Positions 6,403-13,541 of a stretch of 30,875 nt of DNA are shown here, piece after piece. Position 1 is the first letter of the stretch. Each line of letters opens with the position of its first letter. The stretch spans positions 1-30,875 of the forward strand of contig JACPUP010000034.1 in assembly GCA_016192205.1 (NCBI GenBank), written 5' to 3'. Origin of the DNA: Candidatus Kerfeldbacteria bacterium. Its GTDB lineage: Bacteria > Patescibacteriota > Patescibacteriia > SBBC01 > JACPUP01. The notes beneath the pieces are model-generated. The model made no database searches and was not told where the DNA came from. It was given only the letters and a program-made list of their open reading frames with translations. A program made the translations under genes and the position numbers.

Positions 6403-8196
6403 ATGCCTGTCGCCACCCAGCCGAAGAAGATTGCATTACCGCCGCGGATTGTCATCCGCGAGTTCGCGTCGCGGCTCGGGCTCCCCGTCACCCAAGTGAT
6501 GGCCGAGCTCATCAAGAACGGCATCATGTCCTCGCAGAACGAGGAGATTGATTTCGAGACCGCAGCCATCATTGCCGGCGACTTCGGCTTCCAAACCGGG
6601 CCGGGCGCCGAGGCCGCCGAAGGCAGCGCGCCCACGTACATCATCGACGAGTGGATTAGCCACGAGGACCCGAAGACCCTCACGCCCCGGCCGCCGGTCG
6701 TGGTCGTCATGGGCCACGTCGACCACGGCAAGACGAAGTTGCTCGACACCATCCGGCGCACGAAGGTGGTGGAGTCCGAGGCCGGTGGCATCACCCAGCA
6801 CATCGGCGCCTACCAGGCCGAGCACAAGGGGCGGACGGTCACGTTCATTGATACGCCTGGCCACGAGGCATTCTCCGCCATGCGGTCGCGCGGCGCCAAA
6901 GTTGCAGACGTCGCCATCCTCGTGGTGGCGGCCGACGACGGCGTGAAGCCCCAGACGAAAGAGGCGATTGAGATCTTGAACAGCGCCGGCATCTCGTTCG
7001 CCGTTGCCATCAACAAGATTGACCTGCCTGCCGCCAATCCGGAGAAAGTGAAGAAAGAACTGGCCGAGCTCAATGTGCAGGCCGAGGAGTGGGGCGGCAA
7101 GATCCCGATGGTCGGCATCTCGGCCAAGGCCGGCACGAATATCGACGAGCTGCTCGACACCGCGTTGCTCGTGGCCGACGTGGAAAAGGAGAAAGTTATC
7201 GCGAACCCGAGCGGCCGGCTGTTGGGCACCATCATAGAGTCGAACGTCGACCCAGGCGAGGGTGCGGTGGCAACGGTGCTCGTGCACAACGGCACGCTGA
7301 AAGTCGGTGACCAGGTGAAGGCCGGTGCTGCGTTCGGCAAGGTCAAGGCGCTCAAGGACAGCGCTGGCAAAACCGTGAAGGAAGCGCCGCCGTCGTTCCC
7401 GGCGCGCGTCCTTGGCTTAAAAGGCGTGGCGAAGGTCGGTGACAACCTCACCGTTGCCGACGATGTCAAAGCGCTCAAGAAGCAAGCGAAAAAGGCGAAA
7501 GTCAGCCGACCGCTGGAAACCACGCTGCCAGAACCAATCACGCCGGAGTCGGAAGGAGCAGGCGCCGCACCCGCAGCCACCAAGCTCAATGTCGTGCTCA
7601 AGGCTGACCGTCTCGGTTCGCTCGAGGCTCTCCGCGACGCCATTGACAAACTCTCGAGTGACGAGGTGCAGATCGTCATTGTCCATCAGGGCCTCGGGAA
7701 CATCACCGAAGCCGACGTGCTGCGGGCTGACGCCGCCACCACGCACTTGCTCGGATTCCAGAGTGCCGTCACGCCCAAAGCCGAGGCCGTCGCCAAAGGC
7801 CGCGACCTCGAGGTGAAGACGTTTTCGGTCATCTACGATCTGGTGGACTTCGTGCGCGAGCAGGCCGAGGCGCTCTTGGCGCCCGAGGTCGTCGAAACCA
7901 CGCTCGGCCACTTGAAGGTGCTGGCCATCTTCCGCACCGAGCATTCGGGCATGGTCGTGGGCGGCCGGGTCGAGAGCGGCAAGGTGGAGCCCGACAGCCA
8001 GGTGCGCGTGAAGCGCGGGGATGCCGTGGTGAGCGAGGGATCCATCAAGCAGCTCCAGCACAACAAACAAGCGGTCAAGGAAGTCGTGGCTGGCCAAGAA
8101 GCGGGCATCCGGTACGAGGGTCCGCCGGTCATCAAGGAAGGGGACGTGCTCGAGATTTTCCGCGTCGAAAAACGCAAGCGGCACATTGGTCCGTAG
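6403..8196 (+). CDS. infB: Translation initiation factor IF-2
   Basis: A 597-aa GTPase that delivers initiator fMet-tRNA to the 30S subunit. ATG 6403 is preferred over an upstream GTG at 6346, because MPVATQPKKIALPPRIVIREFASRLG matches the start of the IF2 N-domain. The GTPase motifs are clear: G1 GHVDHGKT (104-111), G3 DTPGH (150-154), G4 NKID (204-207). Domain II, the linker and the C-terminal fMet-binding domain (IFRTEHSGMVVGGRVESG...) follow. The protein is short because the long N-terminal extension of E. coli IF-2 is missing, as in many small genomes. rbfA starts 6 nt after its stop, then nrnA, so this is the usual infB-rbfA-nrnA order. A cluster of palindromes upstream suggests regulated transcription. 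Confidence 0.97.
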   Translation: MPVATQPKKIALPPRIVIREFASRLGLPVTQVMAELIKNGIMSSQNEEIDFETAAIIAGDFGFQTGPGAEAAEGSAPTYIIDEWISHEDPKTLTPRPPVVVVMGHVDHGKTKLLDTIRRTKVVESEAGGITQHIGAYQAEHKGRTVTFIDTPGHEAFSAMRSRGAKVADVAILVVAADDGVKPQTKEAIEILNSAGISFAVAINKIDLPAANPEKVKKELAELNVQAEEWGGKIPMVGISAKAGTNIDELLDTALLVADVEKEKVIANPSGRLLGTIIESNVDPGEGAVATVLVHNGTLKVGDQVKAGAAFGKVKALKDSAGKTVKEAPPSFPARVLGLKGVAKVGDNLTVADDVKALKKQAKKAKVSRPLETTLPEPITPESEGAGAAPAATKLNVVLKADRLGSLEALRDAIDKLSSDEVQIVIVHQGLGNITEADVLRADAATTHLLGFQSAVTPKAEAVAKGRDLEVKTFSVIYDLVDFVREQAEALLAPEVVETTLGHLKVLAIFRTEHSGMVVGGRVESGKVEPDSQVRVKRGDAVVSEGSIKQLQHNKQAVKEVVAGQEAGIRYEGPPVIKEGDVLEIFRVEKRKRHIGP

Positions 8197-8202
8197 CTCA
8201 CC

Positions 8203-8583
8203 ATGCCACTCGACCGCATGGATCAGATCAATGCGCTGTTGAGACAGCAGTTTGCCGAGCTCCTCGAACGCGAGGTCGAGCTTCCCACGGGCGTGCTCGT
8301 GACTTGCAAGAAAGTGGTGACGAGCCGCGACTTGTCTGACGCGAAGGTTTGGATTTCGGTGCTGCCGTCCGAGCGCACGGACGAAGCGCTGGCACTCCTA
8401 AAAACCGCCCTGCCTGAACTGCAGCACCTCATTGCCGGACGCATCCGCTTGCAGCACATGCCGAGGCTGACGTTAGTGGAAGACCAGAGCGAGGAGCGGG
8501 CAGGGCACATCAACGAAGTGTTGGACCAGTTGAAGCAAGACGAATCTGGATCCCCCCTTGACACGATTCCCGAAAAGAAATAA
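8203..8583 (+). CDS. rbfA: Ribosome-binding factor A
   Basis: A 126-aa KH-fold protein that assists late maturation of the 30S subunit and 16S rRNA 5' end. The sequence fits RbfA: MDQINALLRQQFAELLERE at the start, then VTSRDLSDAKVWISVLPSE, the LQHLIAGRIRLQHMPRL core and EERAGHINEVLDQL. A second ATG at 8218 (MDQINALL) could be used instead. It lies 6 nt after infB and 14 nt before nrnA, so it is cotranscribed. The Ser/Pro/Lys-rich tail of about 15 residues is normal for the family. Confidence 0.93.
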   Translation: MPLDRMDQINALLRQQFAELLEREVELPTGVLVTCKKVVTSRDLSDAKVWISVLPSERTDEALALLKTALPELQHLIAGRIRLQHMPRLTLVEDQSEERAGHINEVLDQLKQDESGSPLDTIPEKK

Positions 8584-8597
8584 CCTCCTGCGTTCCC

Positions 8598-9596
8598 ATG
8601 ACGCAGCAACACATCGACAAACTCCGCGAGCAGTTCCGCACGGCCAATCGCATTCTGCTGGCCGTGCACGAGCGGCCGGATGGCGACGCCCTCGGCTCCA
8701 TGCTTGGCCTGGCCGATTCCCTGCGCCGCGAAGGAAAAACCGTGACCACCTACGCGGCCGATGCACCGGCAGCATCGTTTGCGTTTCTTCCCGGCATTGC
8801 CGACGTGGTGCAGGAGGTTTCTCGTCCGTTCGCTGACCTCGACCTCGTCGTGCTGCTGGACTGCGGCGACGTCAAGCGCACGCACGTGCCGTTCCGCGAA
8901 GTGCGCGACCGGCGGCCGGTTGTGGCGAACATCGACCACCACCCGACCCGCACGAACGTCGACGGCGCAGACGTGGTTGATGTGAACGTGGTTGATACGC
9001 AGGCCTCGTCCACGTGCGAGCTCATCTACGATTACCTCCAGGGCGTCGGTGCTGACATCTCGAAAGAGGCTGCCACCTGCCTGCTCACCGGCATCTCGAC
9101 GGACACCGGCAACTTCCAAAACCTGGCCACGACCCACACCTGTATGGTGGCCGCCTCGAAGCTGTTGCTGCTCGGGGCCAACCTCGGGAAGATTGTCGAA
9201 GCAACCTACCGCAACAAGAGCGTGGACGCGCTCAAGCTCTGGGGGCGGGTGCTGGCGCGACTGAAATACGACCGCGCCAAGGGCATTGTCACCACGGCCA
9301 TCCGGCAGCGGGACTATCAAGAGCTCGAGGTGGATCCGGACGCCGCCGAAGGCGTGGCGAATTTCTTGAACTCACTGCAGGAAGCCAAGGTCATCCTTGT
9401 GTTGAAGGAAGAGGCGGACGGCACCATTCGCGGCAGCTACCGCACCACGCACTCGGACGTAGATGTTTCCCAGTTGGCTGAAAAGTTCGGCGGCGGCGGG
9501 CACGTCAAAGCTGCAGGGTTCAGCGTGAAAGGAACGTTGATGGAAACGGAGTCGGGCTGGGAGGTGGTCAGAGAGGAAGCGGGGAGGAAGAAGTAG
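8598..9596 (+). CDS. nrnA: DHH-DHHA1 phosphoesterase, NrnA-like oligoribonuclease/pAp phosphatase
   Basis: A 332-aa DHH-family enzyme. Motif I is HERPDGDALGS (24-34), motif II LLDCGD (87-91), the DHH motif NIDHHPT (111-117), motif IV GISTDTGNF near 165-173, and the DHHA1 RNA-binding motif GGGGHVKAAGF near 298-308. NrnA hydrolyses short RNA oligomers (nanoRNAs) and in some bacteria 3'-phosphoadenosine 5'-phosphate, using Mn2+ in the cytoplasm. The position after rbfA is the classic order in Gram-positives and CPR. The length is slightly above the typical 310-320 aa. The symbol assumes the usual function, and a c-di-AMP/pGpG phosphodiesterase role cannot be excluded. Confidence 0.9.
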   Translation: MTQQHIDKLREQFRTANRILLAVHERPDGDALGSMLGLADSLRREGKTVTTYAADAPAASFAFLPGIADVVQEVSRPFADLDLVVLLDCGDVKRTHVPFREVRDRRPVVANIDHHPTRTNVDGADVVDVNVVDTQASSTCELIYDYLQGVGADISKEAATCLLTGISTDTGNFQNLATTHTCMVAASKLLLLGANLGKIVEATYRNKSVDALKLWGRVLARLKYDRAKGIVTTAIRQRDYQELEVDPDAAEGVANFLNSLQEAKVILVLKEEADGTIRGSYRTTHSDVDVSQLAEKFGGGGHVKAAGFSVKGTLMETESGWEVVREEAGRKK

Positions 9597-9638
9597 TCAG
9601 TCAACGGGCCCTACTCTCTACTTTCTCACTTTCTTTCA

Positions 9639-9667
9639 TTGACCCGACCAGCGAAACCTCCTATACT
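9639..9667 (+). promoter_or_regulatory. clpP promoter giving a leaderless mRNA
   Basis: TTGACC (9639-9644), exactly 17 nt, TATACT (9662-9667). The ATG at 9677 follows the -10 by nine bases, where transcription should begin, and there is no Shine-Dalgarno. Confidence 0.7.
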
Positions 9668-9676
9668 ACCTGCGCT

Positions 9677-10252
9677 ATGTATCTCGTGCCAACCGTAATA
9701 GAAAAATCTCCCTTTGGCGAACGCGCCTATGACATCTACTCGCGCCTGCTCAAGGAGCGCATCATTTTCTTGGGCGACGCGATTGACGACGGCGTGGCCA
9801 ACACGGTCATCGCGCAGATGCTGTTCCTCGAGTCCGAGGAAAAGTCCAAGGACATCAAGCTGTACATCAACACGCCGGGAGGTTCGGTGACCGCCGGCAT
9901 GGCGATTTACGACACCATGCAGTACGTGAAGCCCGACGTGACAACGATTTGCGTTGGCATGGCCGCGTCCATGGGCGCCATGTTGTTGGCCGCCGGCAAA
10001 AAGGGCAAGCGGTTCGCCTTGCCAAACTCGGACATCCTCATCCACCAGGTCATGGGTGGGGCTGAAGGCCAAGCGGCCGACATTAAGGTGCGCGCCGAGC
10101 ACATTTTGAAGATCCGCGACCGGCTGAACGTGGTGCTTGCCAAGCACACCGGCCAGCCGTTGAAGAAAATCGCCCAGGACACCGACCGCGACTACTACCT
10201 CTCCGCCGAAGAGGCGAAGAAGTATGGGATAATTGATAAAATAATCTCGTAG
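9677..10252 (+). CDS. clpP: ATP-dependent Clp protease proteolytic subunit
   Basis: A 191-aa serine protease subunit that forms the double heptameric barrel fed by ClpX or ClpC. The catalytic triad is visible: Ser98 in GMAASMGA, His123 in LIHQVMGG and Asp172 in TDRDYYLS. The N-terminus MYLVPTVIEKSPFGERAYDIYSRLL is the standard ClpP start. The length is normal, with little or no propeptide. No ClpX or ClpC gene is in the window. A strong promoter sits immediately before the ATG, so the gene is expressed independently of nrnA. Confidence 0.96.
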   Translation: MYLVPTVIEKSPFGERAYDIYSRLLKERIIFLGDAIDDGVANTVIAQMLFLESEEKSKDIKLYINTPGGSVTAGMAIYDTMQYVKPDVTTICVGMAASMGAMLLAAGKKGKRFALPNSDILIHQVMGGAEGQAADIKVRAEHILKIRDRLNVVLAKHTGQPLKKIAQDTDRDYYLSAEEAKKYGIIDKIIS

Positions 10253-10262
10253 CATTCAGCGC

Positions 10263-10291
10263 TTGCTTTGTAGCCTTCCGCGTGGTATGGT
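10263..10291 (+). promoter_or_regulatory. Promoter of the rny-ymdB-HU operon
   Basis: TTGCTT (10263-10268), 17-nt spacer, TATGGT (10286-10291). The leader to ATG 10332 is about 33 nt and T-rich, without a Shine-Dalgarno. Confidence 0.45.
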
Positions 10292-10331
10292 ACGGGAAGT
10301 CTTTTTCTCTATCCTATGATTTTGACTTTTT

Positions 10332-11861
10332 ATGTCACTCACAACCATCCTCGTCCTCGCGCTCATCGCGGGGATTCCCGGCGGCATGATCGCCGGCTAC
10401 TTCTTGCGCAAATCCTGGGCTGTCCGCGAAGCCCAGTCCGCTGAAGCCAAGGCCCAATCCATCCTCGCTGACGCCAAGCAGAAAGCCAAGGCCGAGCTTA
10501 TCGCGGCCCAAGAAAAGTCCTTGCAGGTCATCGAAGACGCCAAACAGCAGTCTGCCCAACAGCAGGCCGAGTTGAATAAGATTCAGGCGCGGCTCGAAAA
10601 GCGCGAATCGACGTTTGATCAGAAGCTCCTCGAGCTCGAAAATCAGCGCAGTGACTTAAACCAGCGCACCGAGCGGCTGACCCAAGCGAAAGAGGAGCTC
10701 AAACAGCTCCGCGAGCAACAACTGGCCAAGCTCGAGAAGATCGGCGAGCTGACGCGCGACGAAGCCAAGCGCGTGCTCATGGACAACACCGAGAGCGGCA
10801 TGAAGGACGAATTGCTCCACCGCATCCGCAAGCTCCAAGCCGTCGCGCAAGAGGAGTGGGATAAGAAAGCGAAAGAACTCCTCTCGACGGCCATCCAACG
10901 GGTCGCCTCGTCGCACTCGGCTGAAACCACCACGACCATCATGACCCTGCCCTCGGACGAGATGAAAGGACGGATCATTGGCCGCGAAGGCCGGAACATC
11001 AAGGCCATTGAGCAGCTGACCGGCGTTGAAATTATCGTCGACGACACGCCGGAGTCCATCATCATCTCCGGCTTCTCGCCCATTCGCCGACAAGTCGCCA
11101 AGCGTGCGCTCGAGCGGCTCATTGCCGACGGCCGCATTCACCCAGCGCGCATTGAAGAAGCAGTGGAGAAGTCGAAGAAGGACTTGGCATCCGACATGCG
11201 CAAGGCCGGCGAGGAAGCCGCCTACGAAGTGGGCGTGCCCGGTCTGGACCCCAAGCTCATCCAACTCCTCGGACGGATGAAGTACCGCACGAGCTACGGC
11301 CAGAACGTGCTGCGGCACTCGATCGAGGTGGCGGAACTGGCAGCCATCATCGCGGCCGAGCTCGGCGCCAACGTGGCTTTAGCCAAGAAGGGTGGCCTCA
11401 TGCACGACATCGGGAAAGCCGTGGACCATGAGATCCAAGGCAGCCACCCGCAGCTCGGCTATGAAATCTGCAAGAAGTTCAACTTGCCCGAAGAGGTGGC
11501 GCAGATTGCCTTGAAACATCATGAGGATCTGCAGCACAGCGCCGAGGGTTCCATTGTCAAAGCCGCGGACGCCATTTCCGGCGCCCGGCCCGGCGCGCGC
11601 AAAGACACGTATGAGCAGTACGTGCAGCGGCTCGAAGAGTTGGAGGCGCTGGCCAAGGACTTCCCCGGCATCGACAAGGTCTACGCCATCCAGGCCGGCC
11701 GCGAGATTCGCGTGTTCGTCAACCCTGACCGCGTGGATGATTTGACCGCCACCAAACTCGCCCGCGACATTGCCAACAAGATTGAGCAGGACTTGAAATA
11801 CCCGGGTGAGATCAAGGTGACGATGATTCGGGAGAAACGGGTGGTGGAGTATGCGCGGTAG
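10332..11861 (+). CDS. rny: Ribonuclease Y
   Basis: A 509-aa membrane-anchored endoribonuclease that starts mRNA decay. The order is: one N-terminal transmembrane helix (about 4-24, ILVLALIAGIPGGMIAGYFL), a long charged coiled coil (30-190, rich in Ala, Glu, Lys, Gln), a KH domain with GRIIGREG at 213-220, and an HD domain with His329, His358-Asp359 (LMHDIGKA) and His395-His396. The length matches the family. The 3' end overlaps the start of ymdB by 11 nt, the same rny-ymdB order as in Bacillus, and HU follows. No missing residues were seen. Confidence 0.97.
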   Translation: MSLTTILVLALIAGIPGGMIAGYFLRKSWAVREAQSAEAKAQSILADAKQKAKAELIAAQEKSLQVIEDAKQQSAQQQAELNKIQARLEKRESTFDQKLLELENQRSDLNQRTERLTQAKEELKQLREQQLAKLEKIGELTRDEAKRVLMDNTESGMKDELLHRIRKLQAVAQEEWDKKAKELLSTAIQRVASSHSAETTTTIMTLPSDEMKGRIIGREGRNIKAIEQLTGVEIIVDDTPESIIISGFSPIRRQVAKRALERLIADGRIHPARIEEAVEKSKKDLASDMRKAGEEAAYEVGVPGLDPKLIQLLGRMKYRTSYGQNVLRHSIEVAELAAIIAAELGANVALAKKGGLMHDIGKAVDHEIQGSHPQLGYEICKKFNLPEEVAQIALKHHEDLQHSAEGSIVKAADAISGARPGARKDTYEQYVQRLEELEALAKDFPGIDKVYAIQAGREIRVFVNPDRVDDLTATKLARDIANKIEQDLKYPGEIKVTMIREKRVVEYAR

Positions 11862-12708
11862 ACGGGAATCAGGAATCAGGAATCAGGAATCACGGAGACG
11901 GGCGCCAAAGTCAGAGACGTTTCGCGCGATTCTCCTCGGCGACGTTGTTGGGAAGATTGGGCGGCGGGCGGTCGCGGCCGTGTTGCCGAAACTCAAGCGT
12001 CGATTTCGACCGCACCTCACGATTGCGAACGCCGAGAACCTCTCACATGGGCTCGGGGTGACCAAGAAGGCGCTTGATGAGGTGAGAGCTGCTGGTGTGG
12101 ATGTGTTTACCTCGGGTAACAACGTTTGGTCAAAAGACGGCGTGCAACTCCTCGCCACCGATCCGACGCTCCTGCGGCCGGCCAACTACCCGGCCAAAGC
12201 GCCTGGCGCCGGCGCCGTGCTCACCGAGGTGGCGGACACGCGCGTCCTCATCGTTAATCTCCAAGGCCGCGCCTTCATGAAGCCAACCATCGAGGATCCC
12301 TTGACCACCTTCGACGCCGTGCTCGCCCGCTACGGGCCGCAGCGACCGCACGTCGTGTTGGTGGATATGCACGCCGAAGCCACCAGCGAAAAGCAAGCGC
12401 TGGCTTGGTACGCGGACGGCCGCGCCTCGCTCGTGTTCGGCACGCACACCCACGTGCAGACGGCCGACGCCCGGATCCTCCCCCAAGGCACGGGCTTGAT
12501 CACGGACGTCGGGATGTGCGGCGCGCGCGTCTCGATCCTCGGAACGGCCGTGGACGCCGTGGTCGAACACCAGTTGACGCAGCTGCCGCTGAAGCACATC
12601 ATTCCAGAGCGGGGCGCTGCCATCGTCAACGGTCTCGCCGTCGAAATCAATCGCCGGACGGGCAAGACGGTGAGGCTCACCCCGATCCGTGAAGAGGTCC
12701 GCGTATGA
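11851..12708 (+). CDS. ymdB: YmdB-type metallophosphoesterase (TIGR00282-like) with an altered GNH motif
   Basis: A 285-aa dinuclear metal phosphoesterase. In Bacillus, YmdB is a 2',3'-cAMP phosphodiesterase that affects RNase Y. Motifs: GDVVGK (30-35), IANAENLSHG (58-67), TSGNNVW (87-93), MHAEATSEK, FGTHTHVQTAD and TDVGMCG. In the family the third motif reads GNHxWD. Here it is GNNVWS, so the conserved His is Asn, encoded by AAC. ATG 11851 is the only ATG/GTG/TTG start I see before the first motif. It puts about 23 extra residues (MRGRRESGIRNQESRRR...) at the N-terminus, encoded across four copies of GGAATCA. An ATT start nearer the motif is possible. The gene overlaps rny, and the next gene overlaps its stop. 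Confidence 0.9.
   Translation: MRGRRESGIRNQESRRRAPKSETFRAILLGDVVGKIGRRAVAAVLPKLKRRFRPHLTIANAENLSHGLGVTKKALDEVRAAGVDVFTSGNNVWSKDGVQLLATDPTLLRPANYPAKAPGAGAVLTEVADTRVLIVNLQGRAFMKPTIEDPLTTFDAVLARYGPQRPHVVLVDMHAEATSEKQALAWYADGRASLVFGTHTHVQTADARILPQGTGLITDVGMCGARVSILGTAVDAVVEHQLTQLPLKHIIPERGAAIVNGLAVEINRRTGKTVRLTPIREEVRV
11865..11892 (+). repeat. Four tandem GGAATCA heptanucleotides
   Basis: Four perfect copies (11865-11871, 11872-11878, 11879-11885, 11886-11892) start four bases after the rny stop, inside the 5' end of ymdB. Seven is not a multiple of three, so loss or gain of one copy would shift the ymdB frame. Confidence 0.9.
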
Positions 12709-12992
12709 ACAGAGTCGAACTCGCCAGCCGCATTGCCGAAAAGCTCTCCTTGAATCGCCAGCAGGTTGAGCAGGTATTGGAGGCGATGGAAGATGAGATC
12801 ATTGCGCAGCTCAAAGCCGGCAACGAAGTGACGCTCACCGGCTTTGGCGCGTTCATGGCCAAGCAGCGTTCAGCGCGGATGGGCGTCAACCCGCGCAACC
12901 CGAGCGAGCGGATTCAGATGCCGGCGGTGACCGTCGCGAAGTTTAAGGCGGGGAAAAAACTGAAGGACGAGTTGAAGCGAGGGGCGCCATAA
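12705..12992 (+). CDS. HU/IHF-family DNA-binding protein
   Basis: A 95-aa nucleoid protein. It begins MNRVELASRIAEKLSLNRQQVEQVLEAMEDEI, the typical HU dimerisation helices. It continues VTLTGFGAFMAKQRSARMGVNPRNPSERIQMPAVTVAKFKAGKKLKDEL, with the DNA-bending arm around RNPSERIQMP, where the intercalating Pro is the last residue of that stretch. The length is normal. Its ATG overlaps the ymdB stop (ATGA). The last five codons lie inside the left arm of a large inverted repeat (12974-12995). HU bends and compacts DNA. Here it is cotranscribed with RNA decay genes. Confidence 0.95.
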   Translation: MNRVELASRIAEKLSLNRQQVEQVLEAMEDEIIAQLKAGNEVTLTGFGAFMAKQRSARMGVNPRNPSERIQMPAVTVAKFKAGKKLKDELKRGAP

Positions 12993-13159
12993 TCGCGATC
13001 CGTTCGCAGCGCTCCAGTAACGGGCAAAGCCCGTTCTTCGCGCTGCTCACCTTCGGGCTCGGTCTTCGCTGCGCTCCTCGCTCAACGTACAGCTCGTACG
13101 CCTCGCTCGGTGCTCGCTGCAGACCTTCGCGGCTCATCGATTCTGGCGCCCCTCGCTTC
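12974..13159. repeat. Structured convergent-junction element, copy A
   Basis: Outer arms GAAGCGAGGGGCGCCA (12974-12989) and TGGCGCCCCTCGCTTC (13144-13159) are perfectly complementary, and five further pairs (AATCG/CGATT) follow after one mismatch. Inside are GCAGCGC/GCGCTGC and AACGGGC-AAA-GCCCGTT. The right half contains CTTCGCTGCGCTCCTCGCTC, ACGTAC and GTACGCCTCGCTCGGTGCTC, shared with copy B at 19098-19275. The left arm contains the last codons and stop of HU, and the right arm the last codons of the opposing gene. Likely a bidirectional terminator and/or a dispersed repeat. Confidence 0.85.
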
Positions 13160-13433
13160 TGTGAAGGAGTTGTTTGTGCAGATACGTCAACGGTACGAAA
13201 AATATCAACACATTCAGCAACCCGTTGGCAAAGTACTGCAACCCGAATTGCAGCCGCGTCAGGCACTCGCGCGAGTCAGCCAGGTAGCCCAGTGGCCAAC
13301 CAAACCAGTTGCTTGCGCAGTCCCCGGTCTGGCCAAAGGGAATGTGAAGCGGCGCCTCAACAGACCGCAGCGCCAGAACGATTGATGCGGCGATGAGCGC
13401 GATGAGGACGCAGTGTTTGGTGCAAAGGCGCAT
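13134..13433 (-). CDS. Small membrane protein of unknown function
   Basis: A 99-aa protein with an N-terminal hydrophobic segment (VLIALIAASIVLAL) and a second near the C-terminus (ANGLLNVLIFFVPLTYL). Between them lies a stretch with Trp, Gly and two Cys (GDCASNWFGWPLGYLADSREC), which would be outside the membrane if the first helix is an uncleaved anchor. The composition looks like a real coding sequence, but there is no recognised family and no clear Shine-Dalgarno before ATG 13433. Its last codons overlap the arm of the junction element, so the C-terminus (EGRQNR) is partly dictated by the repeat. Confidence 0.6.
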   Translation of the reverse strand: MRLCTKHCVLIALIAASIVLALRSVEAPLHIPFGQTGDCASNWFGWPLGYLADSRECLTRLQFGLQYFANGLLNVLIFFVPLTYLHKQLLHRSEGRQNR

Positions 13434-13541
13434 GGGTCTTTTCGGGTTGGCGCGGGCTCGTGGACCGGGTTCGAACCTTTTTCGTCACCGCGCCCGATAC
13501 GATTCAGTGGCCGAAGTTTTGCAAAACTTCAAACTAAGCCC

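Noticed and set aside
12993..13133. CRISPR-like array in the junction repeat
   Set aside because: There are no regular repeats and spacers. The internal similarity is from stems and the core only.
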